Shown: piece by piece, positions 33,695 to 45,975 of the stretch
Numbering within the stretch: the stretch's first letter is position 1
Layout of the letters: each line of letters opens with the position of its first letter
DNA from: Rosellinia necatrix
Lineage: Eukaryota; Ascomycota; Sordariomycetes; Xylariales; Xylariaceae
Reading direction: 5' to 3'
Length of the DNA: 64,000 bases
NCBI GenBank assembly: GCA_021209875.1
Contig: JAGYVD010000010.1
Coordinates: 496,001-560,000, forward strand
Notes under the pieces: model-generated
The model's database searches: none
What the model saw: the letters and a program-made list of their open reading frames with translations, nothing else
What the model was told of the DNA's origin: nothing
Made by a program: the position numbers and the translations under genes

Positions 33695-34736
33695 CTACTT
33701 TAGAGGGATGAAACGAGACGAGTGTGTGGCACCGATACCGGGACGACCGTGCTTGACGGGTGTGCTGTCGAGGAGTTAGCATGTTCGGCCAACGGTCCCA
33801 AAAGGTCTCCGACCAAGGCAACTTACTATGAAATGGAGAACTCGCCGAGGTAGCTAATTGGACATGGTGGTTAGTCTCTAGATCGTAGGTCGGGGTGGCT
33901 GCTCCACTTACTGTCCGACCATCTCAGGGCGGATTTCGATGCTGTTGAAGACCTTTCCGTTGTAGACGGCGACGACGGAGCCGATCAGCTCAGGCACGAC
34001 TATGTCCAGTCAGTTTTCGAGATCGGGGAAGTTTTTTTTTTTCTTTCTTTTCTTTTGGAATAGTCTATTGGCTCTTACTGATCATGTTTCGCAGATGTGT
34101 ACGGCACTCGGCGGGCTGCAAGGTTCCCAGTCAGCATTCATTCCACGGGCGTCGAGAAGCCGGCTCGCCTTCTCATTGGGGGCAGCATTCTGCTTGGCGG
34201 CACGGAGCTTGCGGACCAGGCCCATGGGCTTGCGTCGGAGACCGCGCGAGAGACGTCTGCGAGCGCGGGCGTGGAACAGGGTGCGGAGTTCATCGGACTT
34301 GAGCTCGAGAAGGTTGTCAAGTTCAACACCACGGTAAGAGAACTCTGGAGTAGGCGTCGCTAAGGTCAGTCTTTGCCAAGCAAGAAATACCAGGCATCGG
34401 CATTTCGCCACGAAACGAAATAGGAGAGCATGATTCGCGATTTGAATCGAGTCAGAGCCCAATCGATCCGGCCGAGTGGGAGGACGGGGAAGCACAGGGG
34501 CAGGGAGACCACGTACTGCGGAAGGCTCTGCGCTTCTTCATCTCGGCCGCGGCCGTGGCATCCTATATTTCGCAGCGTGTTAGCCCGTCGCGCGATTCGA
34601 CCCAGACTCCTCGACCCGGACGAGCATCGCGATTGTGCTGGTGCTACCGAGCAGAACCCTCCGACAGGGAATGAATAATAGAGGGAGGGAGGGAGGGAAA
34701 GAAGGAGGCAGGGGAGCGTACGTATTCGTCAGCCAT
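33695..34736 (-). CDS. rps15: 40S ribosomal protein S15 (uS19)
   Basis: A component of the head of the small ribosomal subunit. Seven short exons on the minus strand: 34736-34722, 34562-34517, 34344-34169, 34115-34079, 33999-33912, 33853-33827, 33764-33695. They give exactly 152 residues, the usual length. The product opens with MADEY and contains [70 protein letters not shown] and the C-terminal SSRFIPLK, all strongly conserved. Intron 3 (34168-34116, 53 nt) begins with GC, not GT (AAG|GCGAGC). It has a good branch site (GCTGAC) and a CAG acceptor, and only this splice restores [13 protein letters not shown]. The other five introns are GT-AG. Exons of 15, 27, 37 and 46 nt make the gene easy to miss. 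Confidence 0.96.
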
Positions 34737-35534
34737 CTTGTCGGTCGATGATGGTGTGGTGTCGGGAGAGGGCACGAAGTGGTGGGATGCCGGTTGATGG
34801 TTGGGGTGGGAGATGTTGTCGCTGAGCTTCAATATGGAGGATGTGGTGAGTCTGGTTTGGGTCTTCTCGTCTGCCGCATTGGCTGGTCGGGCCTGTGGCG
34901 TCAACAACAATATTTGAAAATTGTGTTTGTGTGGTAGTGCGCTAAGCTTATCTTATCCCACTTTATCTAGGTACTTCCACTCCATCCAGAATACCTACCT
35001 AGGTACCTACCTGCTTGTACTTACCACTGGCTAGCACTCAATCATGCCGTAGGAGCGGGGATTAGGTACCTCCCATACAGGGTACCTTGGATACATGCCT
35101 AGGTAGGTATGTGCCTGTATGGCCAAAACCCTTCTTTCAAGCCACACGTGCAATCAGCCACGGTACAGCGGGGTTCACATTACCTACCACTTGGCTCCTG
35201 GAGGATCTGGGTTTAGGACACTTAAACTCTACGGCTAGATGGTATAACTACCATATTTCGGCAAAACACATTTACGTTTTACGTTCTAAAATTTCCAGGT
35301 GATACGGTAGTAAAACACCTGTCGTACTACAGCTAGTTAAAACGATTCGAGCCACCTACCTACCCTAGGTACCTAGTATTCTTCCGGTCACCGGAAGGTG
35401 AGCCATACAAGATCAAAACATGGCTGCTTAAAAAAACATTGCACAAAAAACAAACACTGCACTTGCAGGTAGCCAGTCTGTCCCGAAACGGGGACCCCTC
35501 TGGTAAGGGTAGTCAGTCAGTCAGTCAGTCTGTA
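34737..35534. other. RPS15 promoter region with TACC/GGTA repeats
   Basis: This is the upstream region of rps15 and the 3' flank of the small charged protein gene. It is rich in TACCTACC/GGTAGGTA words (34968-35110, 35350-35370). No gene is seen. Confidence 0.55.
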
Positions 35535-35744
35535 TTAGTGATTTTCCAATGCGGCGATGCGATCAGCCCGTCTTTGCTCCTTGGCATGCTGCTCAAGTTC
35601 TTTGTCTTGCTGCTTCTTCTCTTTCTCCAGACGCTTCTCCTCCTTCTTCTGCCGCTCCAGAGCCTTTTTCTCTTCTTTCTGTGCCTTCTGGGCGGGTGTC
35701 TCAGGAGATGACGAAATGCCGAGAGCTTCCAGGATTGAAGGCAT
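35535..35744 (-). CDS. small highly charged coiled-coil protein
   Basis: An intronless frame of 69 residues starting MPSILEALGISSSPETP. It continues as one long Lys/Glu/Gln-rich helix (KAQKEEKKALERQKKEEKRL) to a TAA stop. The heptad-like charge pattern suggests a coiled coil. The ATG at 35744 is preferred because upstream in-frame sequence would be an artificial poly-Thr from the (GTT)n microsatellite, which instead probably lies in the 5' UTR. No family is recognised. It could be a genuine small gene or a lineage-specific open frame. Confidence 0.55.
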   Translation of the reverse strand: MPSILEALGISSSPETPAQKAQKEEKKALERQKKEEKRLEKEKKQQDKELEQHAKEQRRADRIAALENH

Positions 35745-35775
35745 CGTGCAGTGGCGCTGTGGTGGGATGAGTGTT

Positions 35776-35865
<90 letters not shown>

Positions 35866-37848
35866 GATTGTCTGTGTGTTTGGTTTTTCTTGTTGTTGGT
35901 TGTGGTTGCGTTGCGGGATGGTAGGGTACAGTTAGCAAGGGAAACAACAAAGACGGAAAGATTCAACGAAGGTCGCCGCCGAATTTATACATCTCCGCGC
36001 ATCGTCCGCGCATCGTCCGCGTATCGTCGCAGAATAGTGTCATCGGTCTTGTTCATCGCCAAGACTTTTGTCCCGTCTGAACAAGTAAGCTATTTCTTCA
36101 AACGAGGATGCTTGTTTTGTTTCAACTTGTCTTGTTTGGACCAATACGTTCGTTGTGTCTTCGAGCAATATGCTTGGTTGGACGGACATGCACGACATCT
36201 GAAGGGAAGACACACTCGGAGTTGCCTAATACTTAGTCAGGTGGTATGAAGAGAAAGGTTGTGAAGGAGTGATTCCTACAAGTATGGGATTACATACTTG
36301 CACCGGACCCTCTCGCGGAAGCCGAGTACTCGAACAAGAATTGTTGCACGAGATGTAGATAGAATATTGCGCCCGGGTGACGGCGGTCCGGCGCTACCGG
36401 CGCAGGCCGGACCATCCAAGCCGCTCTTGCCCGTTTTGCCCGTTCTGCCCGTTCTCCCCCATTCCTAGCCCCGGTTGTATGGATTTAGTCGCTAACTATG
36501 ACTGCACTTACCTGTCCCTCTTCCGTCTCCCGTCTCCCGTCTCCCACCCACCCCTGCATCACCACCTCAGGTTGGTGAACGCGGTGGCCACCAAGATCTG
36601 ACAGCACTAACAGATTGGCAATGCAACGGGATCGCAGAGCGAATGAGGGCGGCAGCGACCGGCCGCCACTCTGTCCGTTGTTGCTAGCGTAGTTGGTTGG
36701 GGGCCGGCGCCCAATACACTACACTATGCTCTTGACAATGAGTAGAACAAATATCCCGGCGTGATGCGTTCTGTTTTGCCTGTCTGAACCCTGGTCTTTT
36801 TGGATAGCTACCCGCCATCGACCAGGGTGCCCTTTATTTGACCCATTTGACAAAGTATTATTACACACAAATGTACTCCCTACTCCCTACATTCGTATGT
36901 ACATACATCCTTGGATACACTTACTTGATATAATTCGGCACCTGTTATCTTGTGCATGTCCATGTCATACAGCGAGGGATAACCCCCACCAACCAGGAGA
37001 CTAGCACAGTAGGTACCTACATAGTTATTTCTTATCAGTACCCAGGAAGTGAGTGGCCTGTCGTGTATTTGTATTTGCGATACGGGATCATAACGAAAGG
37101 GGGGCCCTGGGAAGAATGCTCTGCGCAGGTATAACGCTTACTAGCTCAATTATACTGCTTGTTAATCTGATCTTTGAATTTGTCTTCTCTACACCGTAAC
37201 GACTTCTAATGTCGAGGCCTTCGATATAACCCGGGCAAATGGACCGACCTTCCAGTGAATTATCCAGCATAGAGCTTGTCGAGTACGATCATCGTCCCGC
37301 AAAAAAACCCCCAAGATAGCTCATCTAAACTACCCGGCACCGGGCGATAACCATCGTCGGTTGGCCCCGCCGTCAATAGTGCTGCAGGAAACTAGGAGGT
37401 CGGAGACGCCTGGGCTGGAGATATGGCTCCGCCAGCCCTGTCAGACTGACTAGGTAGGTAGGGCAACACATAAAGGTAGGACTCAGGCAAGCATGTGTGT
37501 GCCATACACACATAGATCCGGCCATTGTTAATTACCCAGTTGTAGTACAGAAAGAACTCCAATCTTCTTGTCGAGGGATCCACGGAGCAAAGTGGCTCGG
37601 GCCCTGTCCGATTATATTATACTTACACCGAAGTACCTACCTACGTACTTACCTATACTGCGCTCCAGTAATCGTTCATTTAGCCCAAACTCTATCTTGC
37701 CGTGTTTTCCGCTCGCGGCCTTGCTCGGTTCAACAGAGTTAGAAGAAAAAGAAAAAGGAAAAGAAGAAGAAGAAGGGTCCCTTTCAAGGGAAGGGGGGGG
37801 ATCGGGCGTCCAGCGATCATCATCGTCTTCGACCAGCCATCGTTCGTC
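35745..37848. other. divergent upstream region with (GTT)n microsatellite
   Basis: The 2.1 kb between the small charged protein and the purine permease holds the (GTT)30 tract, T/C-rich parts near 36420-36550 and several TACC words. No further gene is supported. A long plus-strand frame through the microsatellite encodes only poly-Val and is an artefact. Confidence 0.55.
35776..35865 (+). repeat. (GTT)30 microsatellite
   Basis: About 90 nt of uninterrupted GTT (AAC on the minus strand) start 32 nt upstream of the minus-strand start codon at 35744, so the tract probably lies in that gene's leader or core promoter. Confidence 0.97.
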
Positions 37849-39994
37849 ATGGACGAGGACCAACGCCCATCGCAGATCGCACCACCACCTCCGCCGCGGC
37901 GGCGGTGGCGGCGGGAGGCTGTAGCGGACGGCTTACGCGGCGTCAGGAAGACGTTCTTCACGCGAGCCGGGCTCCTCGGCAACTACGACTACGCGTTTCT
38001 GTTCCGGCCCAACATCCCGTTCCTGCGCGCGCGGCGGCGGCAGCGGCGGCAGGCGTCGCCCTTCTTCGGCCTCGACGACAGGCTGCCGGTGTTCCTGGCG
38101 CTTCTCCTGGGGTTCCAGCACGCCCTCGCGATGCTGGCGGGCGTCATCACGCCTCCGATCCTGCTGTCGGGGGCGGCCGGCGTCAATCTCGAGGTCGGCG
38201 TGCAGCAGTATCTCGTGTCCACCGCGCTGATCGTGTCCGGCGTCCTGTCCATGGTCCAGATCACTCGGTTTCATATCCGCGGCACGCCGTACGTGGTGGC
38301 TCTCCCTCTTCTCCCGTACTCTGGTTGATCGCCGCTTCCGGGTTGTGTCTGCCATGTTAGCGGACGACTGGCGCAGTGCATCCACGCGCGCTATCATGGC
38401 TGTATTGGTGGTATGTGTCGCGCAGAAGCTGACGAAGTGTGCCAGGTATTACATCGGGACCGGCCTGATCTCGGTAGTGGGTGTTTCCTTCACCGTCATC
38501 CCCGTCGCCCAGGGCGCATTCGCGCAGATGTACGTCAACGGCTTCTGTCCGGTAGGCGAGGACGGCACGAAACTGCCCTGCCCCGACGCCTACGGTGCCC
38601 TCCTGGGCACGGCAGCCGTCGCGGCGCTGATTGAAGTGGTCATCGCCTTCATACCGCCGAGGATCATGTTGAGGATTTTCCCGCCTCTGGTGACGGGTCC
38701 CACTGTCATGGTACAACAACAACCCTACCGTCTAAATTTCATGCGTGACCAGGATCTCTGACTTTTCTTCTCCTCAGCTTATCGGCATCAACCTAATCGA
38801 GTCCGGGTTCAAGAACTGGCTAGGCGGGACAGGGCCATGTTCGGATGCCACCCATACCGCCTTCTTCGACAAGTGCCCCGACATCACCGCCCCTCATGCG
38901 TTGCCCTGGGGATCTGCCGAGTACTTGGGTATGTAACCAAACGACGCCGTGTCAAAGGGGGGGAGAGGGGGGTAGTAAAACTGACACACTCACATGACAG
39001 GCCTAGGATTCTCCGTGTTTGTGACCATCATCCTCTGCGAGCGCTTCGGGTCTCCGATCATGAAGTCCACGAGCGTCATCATCGGGCTGCTCACAGGTAT
39101 CGTCATCGCGGCGGCGACGGGCTACTTCTCGCGCAGTGGGATCGACGAGGCGCCGGTGGCGTCGTTCATCTGGGTGCACACGTTCAGGCTGACCGTCTAC
39201 GGGCCGCTGGTGCTGCCGCTGATCGCCGTGTTCGTCATCTGCGCCTGCGAGGCCATCGGCGACATCACCGCCTCGTGCGACGTCTCGCGCCTCGAGGTCG
39301 ACGGCGCCGTCTACGAGACCCGCATCCAGGGCGGCGTCCTGGCCGACGGCATCAACGGCATCCTCGCCGCCCTCGGCACCATGACCCCCATGACCACTTT
39401 CGCGCAGAACAACGGCGTGATTGCCCTCACGCGTTGCGCGAACCGTACGGCCGGATATTGCTGCTGGTGAGTCGGTCCTCGCTGCTGCCAGCGATTTGGG
39501 TTCGTGGCTACGATACTGACGAGGACCAAAGTCTCTTCCTGATCATCATGGGCGTTTTTGCCAAGTTTGCCGCGGCACTTGTTGCGATTCCATCCCCCGT
39601 TCTCGGCGGCATGACCACGTTCCTCTTCTGCTCTGTGGCCGTCTCCGGCATCGCTATTATCTGCCGCGGTACGCCTTTTACGCGGCGCAACCGCTTTATC
39701 TTGACGGCCGGGCTTGCGCTTGGCTACGGAGCCACCCTCGTACCGGGTTATTTCGACAAGGTTTTTACCTACAATGGTAATAATAGAGGTCTTCGCGGCT
39801 TCCTCGATGCCATTGCGCTTATTCTAGATACGGGATTTGCTGTTACCGCACTCATCACCATTATCCTGAACCTTGTTTTACCCGAAGAGATAGAGGAGAT
39901 GGATGAGAAGGTAGTGACCTCCGATAGCCAGGCGGCTATTCAGGACGACAGTGCTCCGAATCACGATAGCTTGGAGGGTGGTAAAATGGTATAA
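37849..39994 (+). CDS. xanthine/uric acid permease, NCS2 family (UapA/UapC-like)
   Basis: A plasma-membrane H+ symporter for purines, most likely xanthine and uric acid. Five exons: 37849-38288, 38446-38710, 38778-38928, 39001-39466, 39532-39994, giving 594 residues. Diagnostic features are present in order. The TM1 motif is GFQHALAMLAG (QH pair). TM8 has ICACEAIGDITA with the essential Glu. The NCS2 signature QNNGVIALTRCANRTAGYCC has the substrate-binding Gln and TR-x3-R pattern. The C-terminal membrane segment ends LNLVLPEE, followed by an acidic cytoplasmic tail. The uric acid/xanthine substrate group is inferred from near identity of the signature to characterised Aspergillus transporters. 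The N-terminus has a Pro/Arg-rich stretch. Such permeases are normally under nitrogen and purine control, but no specific GATA-factor site is claimed. Confidence 0.95.
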
Positions 39995-40399
39995 GACGTG
40001 AGTAGAAGCACCACTATGCTGTGCCAATTCGATACACACAGCATGAGTTGGTGTAGCGCGCAATGTAACTTGGCAGACATGTGGCTGTGTCTCTACTGTG
40101 GTTGTATATAGCGCTATGATCCCCCCATAGTTAAATTAACTTGGTTACTTGGTTCGAATAACGTGCTACGTTGTATCATTCCGATGGAGGGTCTTCGATC
40201 CCGGCTTGAAGAGGCTTCTCTCACACAAGTATTGATCATTTATCATAGACAGCAGTCTATTCTATAGCTAGTGTTACAATTTATGGGGTTTAAAATTCCT
40301 CATAGAAACTCTATTGTCGCCTACTTACTCTAGTAGTCACCTGTATAAATGACAGACCGAGCCCGTGGAGCTGATAGGCGGACTCGTGATGTTGACCGA
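39995..40399. other. convergent intergenic spacer
   Basis: The 405-nt spacer between the purine permease and RPN2 3' ends is AT-rich in parts. No gene is seen. Confidence 0.6.
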
Positions 40400-43300
40400 C
40401 TAATCATCGCCTTCGTCGTCGGTATAGTACTCAAAGTCGCGGGGAACCGAGGCTTCCTCGTCATCCTCCATATCTTCATCAATCGCAGTGAGCACCCCCG
40501 CAGCGGCCGCAGCGCCGCTCTGGTTTCGGCTTGGGGTTACGGGGGGGTTGGCTGCCAACCGACTGAGGAGAGTCTCTTCAACACTCCTGGGGTTTCTGCC
40601 CTGAGCGTTACCAGCCCCCGCAACAGGTGCTCTCTCGGTTGCCACTTTCTTTAACTTCTCTTCGATCAATGACTTTTCTTTCTCGGGTTGCGTATCGTGG
40701 AGAAGCAGAGGACCACCAGTGGGCTATAGACCAGTTAGCATCGTGCGGGAACGTGAGTCACGTTGATAGAGGCGTATCTTACCAATGGCCCCGGTCTTAC
40801 CAGCTTGACCGGCCAATATCGCCCCTTAGCGAGACTAATATATTTGAGTTGACCAGGCAAGACACGGCTCATGTTTTCAATCTCGTAGCCCGCTTTTTCC
40901 TTCTCCAGCTTCTTTTTAGCGTCTGCTGAACTCAACGCCTCTTTCTCGCTTTGCCCGGAAGTTGGTTCCTCCTTCTTGTCTTTGCTCTCGTCACCCGATT
41001 TAATATTATCGTCTACGTCCATTTTTTCGCCTCCAGCAGCGGCATTCGAGATCGTTGGCGTACTCGTAGGGTCGACATCCATCTTTTGGTGTTGTGCTTT
41101 GTCGGCTTTCTCCTTCTTTTGTGCGCGACGCTTGGCCTGGGCCGTGGTCGACAAAATAGCAGTCGCGATCATTGCTGGGCCTTCCTCGGCTTTCACTTCC
41201 TGCTCAGGAGGATAGTCGAACAGGCTCGGCTTAGTCGCGCAGTGAAACTTGACATCCAACATATCCAGGTCGTGATCTAAGGCAATAATCGAGGTTGGGC
41301 TGAAAGCTAAAGATAAGAAGTGTGTAAAGGGAAACCAGTACCAGTATTGCGTGAAGACGGCCATTCCGACGACGCCCGCCATGTTAAGGCTGCCTGTCTG
41401 GGTTTGAAGGGCAATGGTGCAATTCCGTCCACCGGCATCGATGATGCCAAGTGCCACTGCGGCGCCGAACTTGGTCATGGCATCTTCATGCCGATCGCCG
41501 ACGACCTTCTTTAAGGTCTTACGGATCGAAGCAACCTTTGGGTTCATGACTTCGTTTTGCTGGATCATAATCATGGCGAGGGCGATCAGGGCACCTTGGC
41601 GGACAAAGTCCGACGGATCTTTCATCATAGGCTCAAGCAAGTCAATAGCCTCATCTAAGCCAGTCCCTGCACAAGAGATACCAAGAGCCATGGCCGATCC
41701 GTACCGCACATGTGGATTGTACGATTCCGAAAGCAGCTCAACCATGCGGGGGACACTCCCAGGTTTACGGAAAAGAATAAAACCCAGACTTGTGACGGCG
41801 ATACGCCGCACGTCATCATTCACATCGCTGACGGCGACGTGGAGAAGCTTGCGGACGGCCTTGTTGCTCCCGGTGCCGCAGTAGGCCATCGCGACCGTCA
41901 TTATACCTCCGTAACGCAGTGTGGGGTCGGGATCGTTAAGTAGGCCCTCGATCATGACATCTGCGCCTTCCTGGCGTCCGTACATGATTAAAGCCATACC
42001 TAGAGCAAGGCCTCTAACGCTTTTTTCATGTGAAGTCTCGTGAGCGTAAGCGACCATGTCCTCTAGTGTTTTAACGTTACCAGTGCCAAGCATGATGAGA
42101 CCCATGGCTAGGCCAACAGCTTCGCCGTTAAGAGCAGAGTCAGCATAGAGAACCGCCTTGAGACTTTCCGAAATTTCCTCATTACCACTTGCCATACCAG
42201 CCAAACCAAGGCCCAGCGCGCCACCATGCTGAATCACTTCTTCTTCAGCCTCACTAAATCGGTCTTTTAGGTAACCGAGTGCGTCAGCACCATGGTTTGC
42301 ATGGATTAGACCGTAAGCGTAGAGGGCGCCGCCCTGGGAGTATGGGGAGCCACCGATGCTGCCAGAAACACGGGGAAGATACGGTTCAAGCAGTTTATTA
42401 GACTGAGAGAGGTTGCCCCGGTGTATAACTCCCAAGGCAGCAGTTGCGGTAAATTTAGACCAGTTGACGGCCTTTCCTAACCAATCCAAGTTGTCGCGGA
42501 AGAACTTATCGTTAGTAGTCCCCTGATTCATGAATGCGTTACAGAAAGTTACGGCTGTATGAAAGATCGAGTTTCGTCCTTCGAGGCTATCGCGCACCTT
42601 ATTCAAGATGCCGAGGTCAGTATGGTTATTGCGATAAAGGAACTCAAGGTTGAGCTTGATAGTCTTAGTGCCATCAAGAATAGAGCGGATATTCCGGTAG
42701 ATCTCGGCATGTTTCTCGTCCGCATCGTCGGTCCCCACGTTGCTCTGATCCACGTCACTCATCAGCGGGGCATTCTCAGTTCCGGTGTTGTCCTCATTCT
42801 CCTTATTTTCCGTGGCAACTTCACCCTTAGGGAGACCCGATATAACTCTGCCCAGGAATTTTTGGGTGGCATTATCATAAAGATCAAAGGCGAATTGGTA
42901 GGCGATAGCGGTAGCTTCGACGGTCTCGGTGTCCACGAGATGCCGGATTACGGTGCATGCCTGCGCGTCCTGATTCAAGTAGACTATACATTTGGCGATG
43001 GAGAAATAGTCCGGGTCCTTTGTCTTACCGCTAGCGAACTTCGCGCTAGTCAATATGGCTAGAACGAGAAGCAGCATGTCATTCCGGAAAGACCGCTCCT
43101 GAATAACGTCCATGCAGATGCCGAGGCAGTAATCCAAAAGTTCTTCTGCAGGGCTCATGGCATCATCCTGAGTAGTTTTGCCCTTGTTTTTCTTATATTC
43201 CTCGTCGGCGCGCCAAATGACATGCTTAACCCATTCCAAGCGCTTTGCCTCAACAGCGACGCCCACAACCTGTTGATATTTGCCTTCTTTAATGCAGTTC

Positions 43301-44019
43301 TCAAAGAGACGCTCGATAACCTTGTCGACGGCACGACGGGTTTGGAGCTCATTCGTAGTGAGAGCAATGGAGGAAGATCGGTGTTGCTTCCTTTGGGGCT
43401 CGAATGCGGGTTCCAGGATAGCGTTGTCGGTCGAAGCACGAGAAAGGAGGGACTTGGATGGAAGGGTGGACTGGGAAAAAGGCGTGGTGGGCGAGATGAG
43501 GGTGGACGCATTGCCGTCCGTGGCACCGTTGGCAAACGCAGTAGCCAGCGAGGGCGGCGAGGAATCACTGTCTTCTTCGTCGACGACAGTATGGGATTCG
43601 CTCTTGGCGGCTCCATTCTTGGAGGCGATATAGTGGTCAACACACTTGGAAATAATAGTCTCTTCGAACTCGCCGGGGGACTCGAGCTTGAAGAGGTCGC
43701 CAGCGGCCAATGCGAAGAACATGCTCTCTTCGTAGGCCTGGAGGTGGAAATAGACCTTGGAGAGAACAAGGGCAGCTAGCTTGCGTTCAGGAAAGGATTC
43801 ATCTTCATAGAGGGCCTCGCTAGGACCGAGTTAGCCAGCAGAGCATATTGGGGCTCGGCGCCCGGCGTCAACTACATACATATCCGTAACCGCTGGGGCG
43901 ACCTCGAACCAGACCGTGTCGATATCGTCGTTGAGAGTCTGCAAAGCGAAGACCTTGAGCTCAACCTCTTCGTCGGCGAGCAAGGCCAGCACGCCGGTGG
44001 CTGTCACAAGCTCAGGCAT
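40400..44019 (-). CDS. rpn2: 26S proteasome regulatory subunit RPN2
   Basis: The largest base subunit of the 19S proteasome cap, a scaffold that holds ubiquitin receptors. Three exons on the minus strand: 44019-43880, 43819-40801, 40723-40400, giving 1160 residues. The start MPELVTATGVLALLADEEVELK matches the family N-terminus. Exon 2 opens with EALYEDESFPERKLAALVLSK (the last N-terminal helices). Its middle contains the toroid of PC repeats, for example LGLGLAGMASGNEE, LAMGLIMLGTGN and MAYCGTGSNKAVRKLLHVAV. The C-terminus ends SRVLPGQLKYISL ... PTGGPLLL and a long acidic tail (FEYYTDDEGDD). A second GTAAGA donor 18 nt further (exon 2 ending at 40783) would add six residues, VRPGPL, in frame; the first donor fits the family better. 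The gene is intact, and transcription diverges from the capping-enzyme gene 3.2 kb away. Confidence 0.97.
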
Positions 44020-44111
44020 GGCTGCGGAGGGAAGAAGGGCTGCGTTGGTGTGGTCTGTCGCGTTGGGATGAAAGTATAAGTGTGATGTAAGTGAATAAAG
44101 ATTTGCCCAGA

Positions 44112-44120
44112 GGAGGCAAA
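44112..44120 (+). promoter_or_regulatory. PACE-like element upstream of RPN2
   Basis: GGAGGCAAA lies 93 nt upstream of the RPN2 start codon. It differs by one base from the yeast proteasome-associated control element GGTGGCAAA. Whether filamentous fungi use this element in this form is not shown by the sequence, so this is only a suggestion. Confidence 0.25.
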
Positions 44121-45904
44121 GGAGGCTTGTGATGCGAGTATGCTCGCAGATGCCGATGTAAGAAAAGTTGAAGATAGCGTGGTAAAAAGTTGAGGAAGGT
44201 GAAGTTATTCAGTTCCAAGTTTCTGTCTCGTTCTTCGATAAAGCAAGGTACAGGTAACATGTACCTAACCTACCTTCCGGGGCTTTGGCCGCTAGTATGT
44301 TATGGTTCTCGGGTACCTACTTGCCACTGCCGCCCCGCGCAAATTGCAACTGATAGGTACCTACATACCTGCCTTGGTGGTTGCGCCAGTGGAGCAGTGA
44401 CTACCTACCTACCTCATGTCCACGTCAGACATAACTCTGCCTACAGTTATACGCTACACCGCATTGGGTTAGTAAATCAACAGTATGCAAGCCCAATACA
44501 TGTGCCTAGCAATAAACCAAATTACCCAAGCTTAACTTACCTCAGCAAGTGAATCACTTTTGTGACCCCCGCACGGATTCGATCTGTTATTGGATTGGAT
44601 TCTAAACAATGAGATACTAAACACGAACAACATTGTTTCCTAACAGGCAGTGCCAGGCACCAAAGGCAATATCTTCGATGATAAATGATAAAGTGACATC
44701 ACAAGTGTATACCCGAGTAAACTTGAAATTAGTTGTAGGTAACTACACTACGCCGGCATGTCTGATTTGCAATAATTACCATTACCCATATTTTCATGGT
44801 TCTCTTATGCATACCTACTAACAGGTGAAGGAGTACCTATCAGGTAATGTTTTTATGGCATTTAGAGTCGGGGGTTGCCATGGCGTCTGGCGGGTCGGTC
44901 ATCAGACGAAGCCTTAACTTCTCTTCCAGAAACGCAGCCAAGTGTAACCTGAGTGTTTTCTTGCACTTAGGTAAGCTTAACAGCAGTAGACTGGGCAGTC
45001 CTGTCGGTTTCCACAAAAGCTTGGGGCCGGGTTTGGCCGTGATGAGCTGGACAGAAGGAATATTGAATCTTCCCTGGTATGCCGAGCATGAGTCCCTGGA
45101 GTATTTCAAGGCCAACGTTATCTCCCCATCCACTTCCCTGCTTGCAATAGCCAAATAGCTACTTACTTAGCACCTATTATATTATCTATTAGGTACGGAG
45201 TAGGTAGTGAGGTCGCATACGTGTGATGACTTGGGGTCCAATGCATAATAGGAGAGTTTATATCGGTGGAGGCAGAAAGGCACCTACCTAGGCGGGTGGT
45301 TTCACACAACTAGTGGTAGGCATGGAGTTTGACTGGAGGCAGACGGTAATACTGGAACATCATCTATCTACCTACATCAACAGGTAGATGGTGTCCTCAG
45401 GTCACAACGGGTGTAAGTCATAGGTAATAGCGGGAAAGAGGCTCTAAGGGTGGAGTTTGGTTGGGTACATGTTCTTTATGTGGAAGGAGGTAGCGGAATA
45501 TATTAGCAGGCATAAGTGCTAACACTCTCTCGCCTGCTTTGTGTGTGGAATCGTTAACCGCGGACCATATGGCGTTGCATTTCGGCAGATGAATACACGC
45601 TAGGCCAAGTACAAGTGGTTCCCGGCCCAACCTGGCGACCACCTGTTCCAGAGTTCATACCTTAAGGTTTGCATCCATCCTGAACAACCCTGAAATTTTT
45701 ATACCAGTTTGCGACTTCAACTACATACTACTTACACTACTTACACTACTTACTGCCGCTGACCTCTCATACATCCCGTGTAATTGGAGCTCTCTCTCTA
45801 CTTGGTAGCCTGCTAGTCGCAACACACTGGGTATCTGCTTACTGCTCTTGCTAGATAGCCCACCACTTCTCGTGCCTACCTCCTGCTGCCTCTTAGATAG
45901 ATAC

Positions 45905-45975
45905 CCAAGGTACCTACCTGCCTACATACCTGCCTACATACCTACCTGCATACCTACCTGCATACCTACCTGCCT
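45905..45975 (+). repeat. TACCTACCTGCC-type tandem repeat
   Basis: Imperfect head-to-tail copies of ACCTACCTGC(C/A)TAC form a clear tandem tract. This is one of several TACC-rich tracts in the window. Confidence 0.8.

Noticed and set aside
35557..36249. Long plus-strand frame with poly-Val through the (GTT)n tract
   Set aside because: The frame stays open only because of the microsatellite; the flanks are antisense to the small charged gene or random.
44550..44600. tRNA-like segment with GGATTCGATC
   Set aside because: The putative T-arm lacks a 7-nt loop with a 5-bp stem, and no upstream D or anticodon arm was found.
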